The notes: generated by a model from the letters alone, not told the origin. A DNA stretch of 64,000 bases from Arthrobacter_E sp041360795 (GCF_041360795.1 NZ_JBFUPW010000004.1:310001-374000), one strand, 5' to 3'; counted from the stretch's first letter, positions 32,768 through 42,809 are shown. Numbers and translations: made by a program.

Positions 32768-33826
32768 ATGGACGACGACGCCGCGAACCCCCTGCCCGGC
32801 CTCCGCGCGGGCGCCGGCCGGGTCACGGCCGCCATGGTCGCCCGCGAAGCCGGGGTCTCCACGGCGACGGTGTCGCTCGTGGTCAGCGGCAAAGCCCAGG
32901 GCCGCATCTCCGCCGCCAATCGTGAGAAGGTGCAGGCCGCCGTCGAGCGCCTCGGCTATGTGGTGGACACCGCGGGCAGCACGCTTTCCAAGGGGTTCAG
33001 CCCCGTGGTGGTCCTCGTGGCGACGGACATCGCCAACCCGTTCTACGCCGAACTCATCTCGGAGGCGCGCGCGTCGCTCGGCGACCGCTACGAGCTGCTG
33101 CTTTCGGTCGGCGGGCCGGGGCGCCAGATCGACGCCGCCAGCATCCGGAAACTCCTGTCCCTGAGGCCTGCCGGATTCCTCATCGACGCGCCGAACGCCG
33201 AGCTGGTCGAGGCACTGCCGTCGGGCACCCGCGCCGTGCTCCTGGACGCCCCCGGACTCCGGGGCGGCCTGCCGAGCGTCAACCTCGACGTGGCCGACGG
33301 CGCCGCGCAACTGGCCCGGCACCTGGCCGGCCGGGGTCATCGCCGGGTGGGCTATCTCGACAGCACCATCGACGCCGCCACGTTCCGCGTGCGCCGCGAC
33401 GCGTTCCGGGACACCGCATCGGAACTGGGGCTCGAAGTGCTCGACGGCGCCGCCTCCCTGACCGACATCGACGCCGCCGCGGAGGCCTTCACGGAGGCGT
33501 GGCCCGGATGGGACGCCGCCGGGGTGACCGCCGTGGTCGGCTGCACGGACACGCACGCCTACGGAGTCCTGGGGGCCGCCGCCGAGGCCGGCGTCGCGGT
33601 GCCGGGGCGGCTCGCCGTCGCGGGCTTCGACGATCTGCCGTACTCGCGGCACACGAGCCCGCCGCTGACGAGCGTGAGCCTGCCGTCCGGCGAACTCGGC
33701 GCCGCGGCCGGGAGGACGCTGCGGGCCCTGATCGAGGGCGGGTCACCGGAGACGGAGCACGTCGAGGTGCCGAGCCGGCTCGTGGCACGGGCTTCGACGG
33801 CCAAGGATCAAGACGACCCGGACTGA
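32768..33826 (+). CDS. LacI-family regulator of nucleoside salvage
   Basis: 352 aa. N-terminal helix-turn-helix with TAAMVAREAGVSTATVSLVVSGKA and the hinge helix region, then a periplasmic-binding-protein-like sensor domain (VVLVATDIANPFYAELI, VAGFDDLPYSRHTSPPLTSV). Probable repressor of the divergent nucleoside hydrolase-MFS-ribokinase operon, with a nucleoside or ribose effector. ATG 32768 is placed 7 nt after TAAGAT (32755-32760), a leaderless start, and is preferred to ATG 32759, which overlaps that -10. Confidence 0.88.
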   Translation: MDDDAANPLPGLRAGAGRVTAAMVAREAGVSTATVSLVVSGKAQGRISAANREKVQAAVERLGYVVDTAGSTLSKGFSPVVVLVATDIANPFYAELISEARASLGDRYELLLSVGGPGRQIDAASIRKLLSLRPAGFLIDAPNAELVEALPSGTRAVLLDAPGLRGGLPSVNLDVADGAAQLARHLAGRGHRRVGYLDSTIDAATFRVRRDAFRDTASELGLEVLDGAASLTDIDAAAEAFTEAWPGWDAAGVTAVVGCTDTHAYGVLGAAAEAGVAVPGRLAVAGFDDLPYSRHTSPPLTSVSLPSGELGAAAGRTLRALIEGGSPETEHVEVPSRLVARASTAKDQDDPD

Positions 33827-33839
33827 GGCGCCTCGCCCG

Positions 33840-34625
33840 TCAGGCCTTTGCGCGGCCGTACAGGCGGGTGGTCAGCTCGTTCGCGACCTTCTGGATGCGA
33901 GATGCCAGGGCGGGCCATTCCTCCGCCGGCACCCGGTCCTCGATGAAGGTCACGGCGATGGCCGCCGTCGGCCATCCGAGGTGGTCCGTCACGGCCGCCG
34001 CGACGGAACCGAAGCCCGGCGTCACCTCACCGTGTTCGGTGGCGAAACCGCGCGTGCGGACGTCGTCGAGGTGGCGGGACAGGGCCGAATAGCCGGAGAT
34101 CGGACTTGTGGTCTCGTGCCGGGAGACGAAGGCGGCCGCGTTCGGGTACAGGGCCCTGACCTGCGGCTTCGGCAGCGCGGCGAGGATCGCGCGCCCGCTG
34201 GCGGTGAGGTGCGACGGCAGGCGGACGCCGACGTCGGTCACCAGGGAGGGTCGCCCCTTGGCGCGCTCCTCCACGATGTACAGGACGTCGCGCCCGTGCA
34301 GCACGGCGAGGTGCGCACTCTCCCCCAGGGCGTCCACGAGGCCCGCGAGCAGAGGCCGACCCAGGCGCGAGATCGGCTCCTGGCGACTGTAGGCGCTGCT
34401 GAGTTCGAAGGCGCCCAGCCCCAGGCCGTACCGCTTCTCCTCTTTGAGATGCATGACCAGGCCATGATCCTCCAGCACCGCGAGCAGCTGGTAGACGGTG
34501 GAGCGGGGCAGTTCGAGGGCCGTGGCGATGGCGCTGGCCGGCTGCGGACCGCGCCGCGAACTGAGAAGCCTGAGGATGCGCAGCGTGTTGTCCGCCGCGG
34601 GGACTTTGGGTTTGGGTGCACCCAC
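33840..34625 (-). CDS. IclR-family transcriptional regulator
   Basis: 261 aa. Winged helix-turn-helix at about 12-70 (NTLRILRLLSSRRGPQPASAIATALELPRSTVYQLL), then the IclR effector domain (LPSHLTASGRAILAAL, ITVTFIED-like strand). The GTG start is preceded by AAAGGA. Converges on the LacI gene. In corynebacteria histidine use is controlled by an IclR-type HutR, so this protein is one candidate for binding the TGTCCGGG-N2-CCCGGACA sites, but its own promoter carries a different palindrome (TCACA-N4-TGTGA at 34680-34693). Confidence 0.85.
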   Translation of the reverse strand: MGAPKPKVPAADNTLRILRLLSSRRGPQPASAIATALELPRSTVYQLLAVLEDHGLVMHLKEEKRYGLGLGAFELSSAYSRQEPISRLGRPLLAGLVDALGESAHLAVLHGRDVLYIVEERAKGRPSLVTDVGVRLPSHLTASGRAILAALPKPQVRALYPNAAAFVSRHETTSPISGYSALSRHLDDVRTRGFATEHGEVTPGFGSVAAAVTDHLGWPTAAIAVTFIEDRVPAEEWPALASRIQKVANELTTRLYGRAKA

Positions 34626-34679
34626 GGGGCAGTCCTTTCTGCGTGGCCGCCGCCCCGGACGTGAAGGAGGGGCGAAGGC

Positions 34680-34693
34680 TCACACCATTGTGA
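34680..34693. promoter_or_regulatory. Palindrome in the divergent IclR/cytidylyltransferase region
   Basis: TCACA-CCAT-TGTGA, a perfect 5-4-5 inverted repeat 55 nt upstream of the IclR start. Possible autoregulatory site. The rest of this gap includes an imperfect hairpin around 34790-34816 in the leader of the plus-strand gene. Confidence 0.4.
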
Positions 34694-34843
34694 CAGGCGA
34701 CGCGCGACGGCGGGCGGCCGGGCGGGATGTGACGCGGGTAAGCAGACACAGGTGGTCCGCCACCCCGCATCAGCGCGGTAGCGTGAGAGGAGGGCCGCCC
34801 CACCATCGGTGGCCCTCACTCACCCGTACTGAGAGGACAGCCC

Positions 34844-35320
34844 ATGACGAACACCGCCGAAGGCCGCACCCAGGACTACAACCCCGGACCCCGGGTCGGC
34901 ATCACCTTCTCCACCTTCGATCTGCTCCACGCCGGGCACATCATGATGCTCGCCGAGGCGAAGCGCCAGTGCGATTACCTGATCTGCGGGCTGCAGATGG
35001 ATCCCACGCTGGACCGCCCGGAGAAGAACGCGCCCACTCAGACGGTCGTGGAACGCTACATCCAGCTCCGCGGCTGCCAGTACGTCGACGAGATCGTGCC
35101 GTACTCCACGGAACAGGACCTGGAGGACATTCTGCGGTCCTTCAAGCTCGACGTCCGGATCGTGGGCGATGAGTACATGGAGAAGGATTTCACCGGACGC
35201 GAATACTGCGAGGAGAGTGGGATCGAGTTGTACTTCAACAGCCGCGACCACCGCTTCTCCAGCTCCGGCCTGCGCCGTATCGTGGCGGCCAAGGAAGCCG
35301 AGAAGGCCGATCGCCCGTAA
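34844..35320 (+). CDS. Glycerol-3-phosphate cytidylyltransferase-like nucleotidyltransferase
   Basis: 158 aa. The HxGH nucleotidyltransferase motif is present as TFDLLHAGHIMML (residues about 24-36), and RYIQLRGCQYVDEIVPY matches TagD-like enzymes. Toward the end, SSSGLR replaces the usual RTxGISTT. Expected to make CDP-glycerol or a similar activated alcohol for teichoic acid or glycan synthesis. No other teichoic acid genes are nearby. ATG 34844 follows GAGAGGA. Confidence 0.85.
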   Translation: MTNTAEGRTQDYNPGPRVGITFSTFDLLHAGHIMMLAEAKRQCDYLICGLQMDPTLDRPEKNAPTQTVVERYIQLRGCQYVDEIVPYSTEQDLEDILRSFKLDVRIVGDEYMEKDFTGREYCEESGIELYFNSRDHRFSSSGLRRIVAAKEAEKADRP

Positions 35321-35386
35321 CCTCGGCGATCGACCCGCCAGGCTCCGAAGTCCTGCCCGATCGCTGCCCACCATCCGTGAGGACCC

Positions 35387-35827
35387 ATGAACGTCGATAT
35401 CACCGTCAGAACAGTGATCAACCGCCCCGTCGCCGTCGTCGCCGAGTACGCCGCCGACCCGCTGAACGCGCCGGAGTGGTATGCGAACATCAAGTCCGTC
35501 ACGCTCCATACCCCAGGGACGCAGCTCGGCGTCGGCGCTCAGATGGACTTCGTGGCCCACTTCCTCGGGCGGCGACTCAGCTACACCTACGAGATCACCG
35601 AGTACGAACCCGGACGGCGGCTGGTCATGCGGACCTCCGACGGCCCGTTCCCGATGCACACCGCCTACTCGTGGTCGGCCGAGGGTGACGGGACCGTGAT
35701 GACGCTGCGGAACACGGGCACTCCGTCCGGGTTCGGCGCGATTCTCACGCCGTTCATGAGCCTCGCCATGAAGGCCGCGACGACGAAGGATCTCGCCAAC
35801 CTCAAGAGGATCCTGGAGCAGCGCTGA
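35387..35827 (+). CDS. SRPBCC (START-like) family protein
   Basis: 146 aa matching the polyketide-cyclase/dehydrase-like SRPBCC fold: N-terminal VRTVINRPVAVVAEYAADPLNAPEWY, central GAQMDFVAHFLGRRLSYTYEITEYEPGRRLVM, and a C-terminal helix that closes the ligand cavity. Binds a hydrophobic ligand; physiological role unknown. Single gene between the cytidylyltransferase gene and a bidirectional terminator. Confidence 0.82.
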   Translation: MNVDITVRTVINRPVAVVAEYAADPLNAPEWYANIKSVTLHTPGTQLGVGAQMDFVAHFLGRRLSYTYEITEYEPGRRLVMRTSDGPFPMHTAYSWSAEGDGTVMTLRNTGTPSGFGAILTPFMSLAMKAATTKDLANLKRILEQR

Positions 35828-35875
35828 CGACGGCGGGGCGCGCACCGGCTCGCCGTCGTCGTCGCCCCTGATACA

Positions 35876-35914
35876 CGGAGGCCCCCGGAACCGTTGCGGT
35901 CCCGGGGGCCTCCG
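35876..35914. terminator. Bidirectional terminator
   Basis: Perfect 13-bp stem CGGAGGCCCCCGG / CCGGGGGCCTCCG with a 13-nt loop, between the convergent SRPBCC gene and livF. Confidence 0.8.
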
Positions 35915-35938
35915 CGTAGGAGTCAGCGCAGGAACACC

Positions 35939-36638
<700 letters not shown>

Positions 36639-36652
<14 letters not shown>

Positions 36653-37526
36653 CTTCAGGCTCCCCGAGGTAGGCGGAAATGACTTTCGGGTCCTCACGGA
36701 TCTCCTTGGGCGCGGCGTCGGCGATCTTCTTGCCGAATTCCAGCACGACGATGCGGTCCGTCACCCCCATGACCAGCTTCATGTCGTGCTCGATCAGCAG
36801 GACCGTGTAGCCGTCGTCGCGGATGGTCCGGATGAGCGCCATGAGCTCCTCCTTCTCCGCCGGGTTGAAGCCGGCGGCCGGCTCGTCCAGGCACAGGACC
36901 TTGGGGTCCGTGGCCAGAGCGCGGGCGATTTCGAGCCTTCGCTGGTAGCCGTACGGCAGATGCCGGGACAGGAACTGCGCATGATCCGCGATGCCGACGA
37001 ATTCCAGGAGGGCCATGCCGCGTTCGATGGCGGACTTCTCCTCCCGGACATGGGTGGGAAGGCGGAGCAGGGCGCCGCCCACGCTCGTCTTGTGACGGGC
37101 GTCCAGTCCCACCACCACGTTCTCCAGGGCGGTCATCTCACCGAAAAGGCGGATGTTCTGGAAGGTGCGGGCCAGGCCGCGCCGGGTGATCTTGTGCTGA
37201 GGCAACCCGTTGAGAGGCTTGCCTTCCAGGGTGACCGTCCCCGACGTCGGCTTGTAGACGCCTGTCATCGCGTTGAAGCAGGTGGTCTTCCCCGCGCCGT
37301 TGGGACCGATCAGACCGAGGATCTCGCCGCGGTTGATGTCGAACGTGACGTCGTCCAAGGCCGTGAGACCGCCGAACTTCATGGTCAGGTTCTTCACCTG
37401 AACCAGGGGTTCGCCCACATTGACCGAAATGTCCCGCTCCGGAGCGACCCTTTCGGCCACCTTGAGGTCCACGCCTTGCTCCTTCAGAGCTTCGACGTCG
37501 ATTTCCGGTTCGACCGCTTCACTCAT
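36639..37526 (-). CDS. livG: Branched-chain amino acid ABC transporter, ATP-binding protein LivG
   Basis: 295 aa. Walker A GPNGAGKTT, signature YGYQRRLEIARAL in place of LSGGQ (usual for LivG), Walker B VLCLDEPAAGFNP and HD in LLIEHDMKLVMG. An extra N-terminal stretch of about 40 acidic residues precedes the ATPase domain, longer than in E. coli LivG. Overlaps livM by 8 nt and livF by 14 nt. Confidence 0.95.
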
Positions 37527-38715
37527 GGCCGCCCGCCTTCCCGCCGTCGGTGACCACTTGGGCACGTCGGCCCGTCTGCGGTTCCTTCAGCTTGTTGTAC
37601 GCCAGCCGCCCATACGCCAGCAGACGCTGACGGGCCGGGAGGAGGCCGCCCGAACGGAAGATCATGATGAGCACGAGTGCCACACCGAAGATCAGGTACT
37701 TGAACTCCGCGATCGCGGTGAACCGCAGCGGGATGTACGCCACCAGGGCACCGCCCAGGATCGCTCCGACCTTGTTGCCCGTGCCGCCCAGCACCACGGC
37801 GGCCAGGAACAGGATGGAGGTGGCGATGTCGAACTTCTGGTTGTTCACGAAGCCCACCTGACCGGCGAACAGCGCACCCGAGAGACCGCCCACGGACGCG
37901 CCGATGGCGAACGCCCACACCTTGTACTTGAAGGTGGGGACGCCCATGATCTCCGCGGCGTCCTCATCCTCGCGGATGGCGATCCAGGCGCGGCCCACCC
38001 GGCTGCGCTCGAGGTTTCCGGCCAGGAGCAGCACGATGATGATGATCGTCAGCGTGAGCCAGTACCACGGGGTGCCGTTCGAGTTCAGGAAGATCGGCTG
38101 GCCGTCGGCGTCCGTCCCCGGAGGGTGACCCACGTTCTGGAAACCCACCTGGCCCTTCATGGCCGGGATGATGGTGGCCAGGATGCGGACGATCTCACCG
38201 AAGCCCAGCGTGACGATCGCCAGGTAGTCACCGCGGAGACGCAGCGTGGGAACGCCCAGCAGCACCCCGAAGAACATCGTGATCGCCATCGCGAGCGGAA
38301 GGGTCCACAAGTACGGGATGTGCAGGTACGGCGAGTCCGGACTGGTGAACATGGCCGCCGTGTAGGAACCCACGGCGAAGAAGGCCACATAGCCGAGGTC
38401 CAGAAGGCCGGCGTAGCCCACCACCACGTTCAGGCCCACGGCGACGAGCGCGTACACCGCCATCTGCGCCAGAGCGATCTGCCAGTTGTTGCCGGGCTCC
38501 GTGGTGATGAGCGGAGGGTTCAGGATGGGCAGCAGGTACGCGATGACCACGACCACCATAAGCCAGAGCCACTGGACGTGGCGCGGGAGGGCGTTCCATT
38601 TGTCGCCGAGGCCGGGGAACCAGCCTTGACGACGGCGGCCCTTGGCTTCGCGGTCGGCCATCGCCTGCTCGGCGGCGGAGTCGGGGATGAGAGTGGGACC
38701 GTCTGTGGTGCTCAT
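37519..38715 (-). CDS. livM: Branched-chain amino acid ABC transporter permease LivM
   Basis: 398 aa, about 9-10 transmembrane segments. Contains the LivM features VVVGYAGLLDLGYVAFFAVGSYTAA, TLRLRGDYLAIVTLGFGEIVRI and the EAA-like loop WIAIREDEDAAEIMGV. A charged cytoplasmic N-terminal extension of about 45 residues. Overlaps livH by 4 nt (ATGA). Confidence 0.95.
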   Translation of the reverse strand: MSTTDGPTLIPDSAAEQAMADREAKGRRRQGWFPGLGDKWNALPRHVQWLWLMVVVVIAYLLPILNPPLITTEPGNNWQIALAQMAVYALVAVGLNVVVGYAGLLDLGYVAFFAVGSYTAAMFTSPDSPYLHIPYLWTLPLAMAITMFFGVLLGVPTLRLRGDYLAIVTLGFGEIVRILATIIPAMKGQVGFQNVGHPPGTDADGQPIFLNSNGTPWYWLTLTIIIIVLLLAGNLERSRVGRAWIAIREDEDAAEIMGVPTFKYKVWAFAIGASVGGLSGALFAGQVGFVNNQKFDIATSILFLAAVVLGGTGNKVGAILGGALVAYIPLRFTAIAEFKYLIFGVALVLIMIFRSGGLLPARQRLLAYGRLAYNKLKEPQTGRRAQVVTDGGKAGGHE

Positions 38716-39743
38716 GCCTTACTCTTTCCAAGCGAGCTTCCCAGGATGCCCTCGGGACGCACGACCAATACCAGGACCAGGACCACGAACGCCACAACGT
38801 CGGTCCACTGGGAACTTCCCAGCAGCACCTGTCCGTAGTTGCCGATCAGGCCGATCAGCAGACCGCCCAGGAGGGCGCCGCGCACATTGCCGATGCCGCC
38901 CAGTACCGCCGCGGCGAAGGCCTTGACGCCCAAGATGAACCCGCCGTTGTACTGCACGCCGGACGGGATCTTCATGACGTAGAACAGGGCGGCCGCACCG
39001 GCCAGGACACCACCGATCGCGAAGGTGGTGAGGATGATCTTCTCCTTGTTGACGCCCATGAGGGTCGCTGTGTCCGGGTCCTGCGCCACGGCGCGGATGC
39101 CGCGGCCGGTCTTGGACTTCCGGATGAACTGGTCCGTGGCGATCATCAGGATCACCGCGGCGATGATGATCACCAGCTGCTGGGAGTCGATGATCGTGCC
39201 GAACACCTCGAAGATCGGGGTGGGACGGAACATGGTCAGCGCCGCTTCCGGGCTGGGGCCGCGCCACCAGTAGATGAGGTACTGGATGGCGAACGAGACG
39301 CCGATCGCGGTGATGAGGAACGCCAGCCGCGGGGCTTTGCGTTTGCGCAGCGGCTTGTATGCCACTCGCTCCACGACGACGGCGGTGAGGGCGGAGGCGA
39401 TGATCGCCACCACGAGGGCTAAGAGCAGGTTGCCCACGATCGCCCAGAACGGCAGATGGGGTGCGGACGGGCCGAAGTTCAACGCACTGAGGGTGAAGAA
39501 CACCCCGTAACAGCCGACGATGAAGACTTCGGAATGGGCGAAGTTGATGAGGTTGAGGACGCCGTACACGAGGGTGTACCCGAGGGCCACCAGAGCGTAG
39601 ATGGCGCCGAAGGTCAGGCCGTCGAACGTGGAGCTCCAGAAGTTCTGGGCCAGGGAGTCGACGTCGAAGGTGATCCAGGTGTCGTCCGTGGGCACTGCCA
39701 GTGGCACGGCGTGGATGAGGCTGGGGATTGCTTCACTGATCAT
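38712..39743 (-). CDS. livH: Branched-chain amino acid ABC transporter permease LivH
   Basis: 343 aa, about 8 transmembrane segments. LivH signatures: TFGAIYALVALGYTLVYGVLNLINFAHSE and the EAA-like loop GIRAVAQDPDTATLMGVN. Preceded by a stem-loop that separates it from livK, which usually lets the binding protein be made in excess. Confidence 0.95.
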   Translation of the reverse strand: MISEAIPSLIHAVPLAVPTDDTWITFDVDSLAQNFWSSTFDGLTFGAIYALVALGYTLVYGVLNLINFAHSEVFIVGCYGVFFTLSALNFGPSAPHLPFWAIVGNLLLALVVAIIASALTAVVVERVAYKPLRKRKAPRLAFLITAIGVSFAIQYLIYWWRGPSPEAALTMFRPTPIFEVFGTIIDSQQLVIIIAAVILMIATDQFIRKSKTGRGIRAVAQDPDTATLMGVNKEKIILTTFAIGGVLAGAAALFYVMKIPSGVQYNGGFILGVKAFAAAVLGGIGNVRGALLGGLLIGLIGNYGQVLLGSSQWTDVVAFVVLVLVLVVRPEGILGSSLGKSKA

Positions 39744-39769
39744 GGGAGCTTCCTGAGGTGATCAAGAGA

Positions 39770-39806
39770 AATGCTGGGGGTACAGATGGCACATACCCCC
39801 AGCATT
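39770..39806 (-). terminator. Attenuating stem-loop between livK and livH
   Basis: Perfect 13-bp stem (AATGCTGGGGGTA / TACCCCCAGCATT) with an 11-nt loop, 18 nt after the livK stop. On the minus strand it is followed by TCTCTT. Probably a partial terminator or an RNase barrier giving more livK than livHMGF transcript. Confidence 0.75.
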
Positions 39807-39824
39807 CTTTTGAAACTGCCGACC

Positions 39825-41057
39825 TTACTTGCCGATCACGCCGATCGGAGCGATCTTGCCGTTTTCGACCTTGTAGCCGTAGACGTCAGGAGTCGCCAGC
39901 TCGCCGGTGGCGTCCCACTTGTAGTGCTTGGACAGGCCATCGGCGTCGTAGGCCTTGACCCAGGCGAGGAGATCCGCGCGGGTCTGCTTGCCGTGGTCGA
40001 TGCCGGACAGCAGCACGGTGGCGGCGTCGTAGCCTTCAATGGAGTAGGTGCCCGGTTCGGCGTTGGCCACCTTCTTGTACTCGGACTCGAACGTCGGGAT
40101 CAGCTCGCCGGGGATGCACGGGCAGGTGAAGAACGAGTTCGACGACGCGTCGCCGGCCTGCTTGATGAACTGGTCATCCTTCACGCCGTCGGGGCCCACG
40201 AAGGATCCGGTGAAGCCCTTGGCCACCAGCTGCTGGTCGAAGGGCGCGGCCTCCGCGTAGTAACCGGCGTAGTAGACCGTGTCAGCCTTGGAGTTCATGA
40301 TCTTGGAGATCACCGCGGAGAAGTCCTTCTGACCGGTGACGACCTTGTCGGAGCCGACCATCGCGGACCCGAGGGCCTGCGAGGTCTGGGTGCCCAGGCC
40401 GATGCCGTAATCGGAGTCGTCCTGCACGACGTAGACCTTCTTGGCCATCAGCTTGTCCGTGAGGAACTTGGCTGCGGCCGGGCCCTGCACGGCGTCATTG
40501 CCCAGAGCACGGAAGAACGTGGTCCAGCCGTTCTTGGTCAGGTTCGGGTTGGTGGCGGACGGGGTGATGTGCACCAGGCCCTTCTGCTCGAAGATGTTGC
40601 CGGTCGCCTTGGACTCGCCGGAGAACGGGAGGCCGACGACGCCGATGATGTCCGACTCCGACACGATCTGCGTCACCGGGCCGGTGGCCTTGTTGGGGTC
40701 GCCTTCCGTGTCGAACTTCTTGAACTTGACCTGGCAGTCGGGGTTGGCGGCGTTGTGCTGGTTCACGGCCAGCTGGATGCCGTTGAAGATGTTGATGCCC
40801 AGCTGGGCGTTGGGGCCGGTTTCCGCACCGGCGTAGGCGATCGTGGTGGTGGCAGGGCACTTGCCCTTGCCGTCGCCGGCCGGGAGCACCGCGGCGGAAG
40901 GGACATCCACCTTCGAGATCGCAGGGATGTTCACTTTGCTTCCATCGCCACCTGAGGTGGCCGTGGAGCCCGAGCCGCTCTGGTTGGCGCAGCCGGACAT
41001 CACCATGCCGAGTGCCACCGCCGTAGCCATGACTGAGAGGGCTTTCTTCCTGTACAT
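39825..41057 (-). CDS. livK: Branched-chain amino acid ABC transporter substrate-binding lipoprotein
   Basis: 410 aa. A lipoprotein signal (MYRKK, hydrophobic core, VMSGCA lipobox with the modified Cys at about 22) and the type I periplasmic-binding fold (IAYAGAETGPNAQLG, VVGLPFSGESKA, VYVVQDDSDYG). Contains CPCIPGE and an early GKCPA, extra Cys residues that may form disulfides. GGAGG precedes ATG 41057. The promoter has a CRP/GlxR-like site. Confidence 0.93.
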   Translation of the reverse strand: MYRKKALSVMATAVALGMVMSGCANQSGSGSTATSGGDGSKVNIPAISKVDVPSAAVLPAGDGKGKCPATTTIAYAGAETGPNAQLGINIFNGIQLAVNQHNAANPDCQVKFKKFDTEGDPNKATGPVTQIVSESDIIGVVGLPFSGESKATGNIFEQKGLVHITPSATNPNLTKNGWTTFFRALGNDAVQGPAAAKFLTDKLMAKKVYVVQDDSDYGIGLGTQTSQALGSAMVGSDKVVTGQKDFSAVISKIMNSKADTVYYAGYYAEAAPFDQQLVAKGFTGSFVGPDGVKDDQFIKQAGDASSNSFFTCPCIPGELIPTFESEYKKVANAEPGTYSIEGYDAATVLLSGIDHGKQTRADLLAWVKAYDADGLSKHYKWDATGELATPDVYGYKVENGKIAPIGVIGK

Positions 41058-41143
41058 AAGTGGCCTCCGCGCCAAATCAGGGTCTGATCCATGTACCCGC
41101 GGCGGTGTTGCCGCGAGCACTTCCAAGAGAGTACTCCCAGGAA

Positions 41144-41159
41144 TGTGACATAGGCCACA
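41144..41159. promoter_or_regulatory. CRP/GlxR-like site upstream of livK
   Basis: TGTGACATAGGCCACA; on the minus strand TGTGG-CCTATG-TCACA, one mismatch to TGTGA-N6-TCACA, and it also has the central TA favoured by GlxR of corynebacteria. Located 87-102 nt upstream of the livK start. Confidence 0.55.
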
Positions 41160-41317
41160 CTTTGGCGTCAGGGTTTGATAACGAATACGTCGCCCCACCA
41201 GCCAAAACCCCGTGGGGCCTCAGCCAGGGACGCCAGAGCGCCCCGTTCGGGAGGTTCGCGGCCGCCGTCGAGCCTGACCATCGGGGCTCCGGTCCGCCAC
41301 GCGACGGAAGGAGAACG

Positions 41318-41359
41318 ATGAAGCGCGGCACCCCTTTCGTGGTGTGCCGCACCCGCTGA
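41318..41359 (+). CDS. Possible 13-aa small ORF
   Basis: MKRGTPFVVCRTR after a strong GGAAGGAG. The coding bases form a hairpin (GCGGCAC...GTGCCGC), so this may equally be a structured leader or terminator. Very tentative. Confidence 0.2.
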   Translation: MKRGTPFVVCRTR

Positions 41360-41486
41360 AGTGAGCGTAGGGCTCCCGGAACGGCGCTTGGATTCGGGGA
41401 GATCACTTTCGTGTAAAGAGTCGGTTACGCCGCTTGGTGTATGGCGGGTCCGGACTCCACAGGCAGCCCTTGATACTGTCATCGGC

Positions 41487-41939
41487 ATGGCCTTCACCTT
41501 GCGTCCCAGCGTGCCCGGTGACATCGACTGGTTGGTGGAGCTCCGAGCCGTCGTCCTTCGGGCCGACCTCGAGCGCCTCGGCCGGTACGACGCCGTGCGG
41601 GTGCGCGAACGGATGCGCACGGCCTTTGTGCCCGAATGGTCCAGGATCGTCATTTCGGATGGAGCCGAGGTCGGGTCGATCACGGCCCGCCCCGACGGGA
41701 ACGTCCGCTGGATCGAACACTTCTACTTGTCACCCAGCGCGCAGGGCCGCGGAATCGGATCGTCGGTCCTCCGGTCGGTGCTGAACGAACCGCATCCCGG
41801 AGTCACCCGGCTCAACGTGCTGCAAGGAAGCGCTGCTCGTCGTCTCTATGACCGGCTCGGGTTTGTTGCGGACCACGAGGACGAGGTCGACGTCTTCATG
41901 ACGCTGCGAACCAGAAGGCCGCCGATCGGACGTTCCTGA
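41487..41939 (+). CDS. GNAT-family N-acetyltransferase
   Basis: 150 aa. Acetyl-CoA-binding motif A reads HFYLSPSAQGRGIGSSVLRSVL (Q/RxxGxG/A), followed by LNVLQGSAARRLYDRLGF, the usual motif B. Substrate unknown. Start ATG 41487 is 7 nt after TACTGT, giving a leaderless message; an upstream in-frame extension lacks coding character. Confidence 0.85.
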   Translation: MAFTLRPSVPGDIDWLVELRAVVLRADLERLGRYDAVRVRERMRTAFVPEWSRIVISDGAEVGSITARPDGNVRWIEHFYLSPSAQGRGIGSSVLRSVLNEPHPGVTRLNVLQGSAARRLYDRLGFVADHEDEVDVFMTLRTRRPPIGRS

Positions 41940-42026
41940 CCCGGGGCCGTCTCCCGCTCTTGCCATCGTCGCCGAGACTGAGCCCTTCACTTCTTTATTG
42001 TCGGAGCCCGGAAGTACTTTCGGTTC

Positions 42027-42809
42027 ATGACTTTCGTGGAGACAAAGGACGGCGGGCGGCTCTGGTTTGAGGTGCGTCGAGGATCGTCGCACGTCGGACT
42101 TCCCCTCCTCCTGATACAAGGCAGAGCCCTCGACCATCACGGCTGGGACTCCGCTCGTGAGGACTTCCAGGACAGGACGACCATCGTCTTTGATCATCGG
42201 GGGACAGGTCTCAGCACGTCGTCGTTCACCCCAGGGTGGTCAGCCAGAGATTTCGCAGCGGACGTCGTGACGATCCTTGATGCGGCCGGGTTCGACAGAG
42301 TGCACGTTTACGGTCATTCCATGGGAGGCCGAATCGCTCAGTGGCTGGGGGCCGAGCACGCGGATCGCGTGGTGTCCCTGGTCCTGGGTGGAACGTCGGT
42401 CGGCGACGAGCGCGGGCTGCCCCGACCTGCTGGAGCTGTGAGCGCTCTGGCGTCCGGAGACCCGCAAGTCCTTGCCGCTCTTTTCTATCCCGATGCCTGG
42501 ATCGCCAAGAACCCGGACAAGGTGTTCAGCGTGCTTCCCGCTCCCGCTTCACCGGAAGCGGCCCGCATTCACGGGGCGGCCTCCGACCGCCGCGACGGCC
42601 CGAGGTTGGAGAGCATCAGGACACCCACGCTGATCGTTCACGGCACCGACGATCGACTCGCGGACCCGGCAAACGCTGAAGTCCTGGGCCGGCACATCCC
42701 GCACGCCGCAACTCTTTTGGTTCCGGGCGCCCGTCATGCGTATTGGATCGGCGACCCGACTCCTCACCTCCAGGTCAGGGAATTCCTCGCCGCCCACGAC
42801 GAGGATTGA
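42027..42809 (+). CDS. Alpha/beta-fold hydrolase
   Basis: 260 aa. Catalytic triad visible: nucleophile Ser in YGHSMGGR (about residue 100), acid in VHGTDDRLAD and His in GARHAYW. The oxyanion-hole region is LIQGRALDHHGW, with Arg-Ala in place of the more usual Gly-rich HGxG. Probably a small-molecule esterase or lactonase. Leaderless start 6 nt after TACTTT. The frameshifted MFS gene follows 57 nt later. Confidence 0.85.
   Translation: MTFVETKDGGRLWFEVRRGSSHVGLPLLLIQGRALDHHGWDSAREDFQDRTTIVFDHRGTGLSTSSFTPGWSARDFAADVVTILDAAGFDRVHVYGHSMGGRIAQWLGAEHADRVVSLVLGGTSVGDERGLPRPAGAVSALASGDPQVLAALFYPDAWIAKNPDKVFSVLPAPASPEAARIHGAASDRRDGPRLESIRTPTLIVHGTDDRLADPANAEVLGRHIPHAATLLVPGARHAYWIGDPTPHLQVREFLAAHDED

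Larger units (their letters stand above)
41058..41486. other. 429-bp gap with livK promoter and little else
   Basis: Holds the divergent promoter of livK (CRP/GlxR-like site at 41144-41159) and the -10 of the GNAT gene (TACTGT, 41474-41479). A possible 13-codon ORF at 41318-41359 has a GGAAGGAG ribosome-binding site and contains a GCGGCAC/GTGCCGC hairpin. No other gene was recognised. Confidence 0.5.

Noticed and set aside
34790..34816. Riboswitch in the leader of the cytidylyltransferase gene
   Set aside because: Only one imperfect hairpin is visible; no known riboswitch core was recognised.
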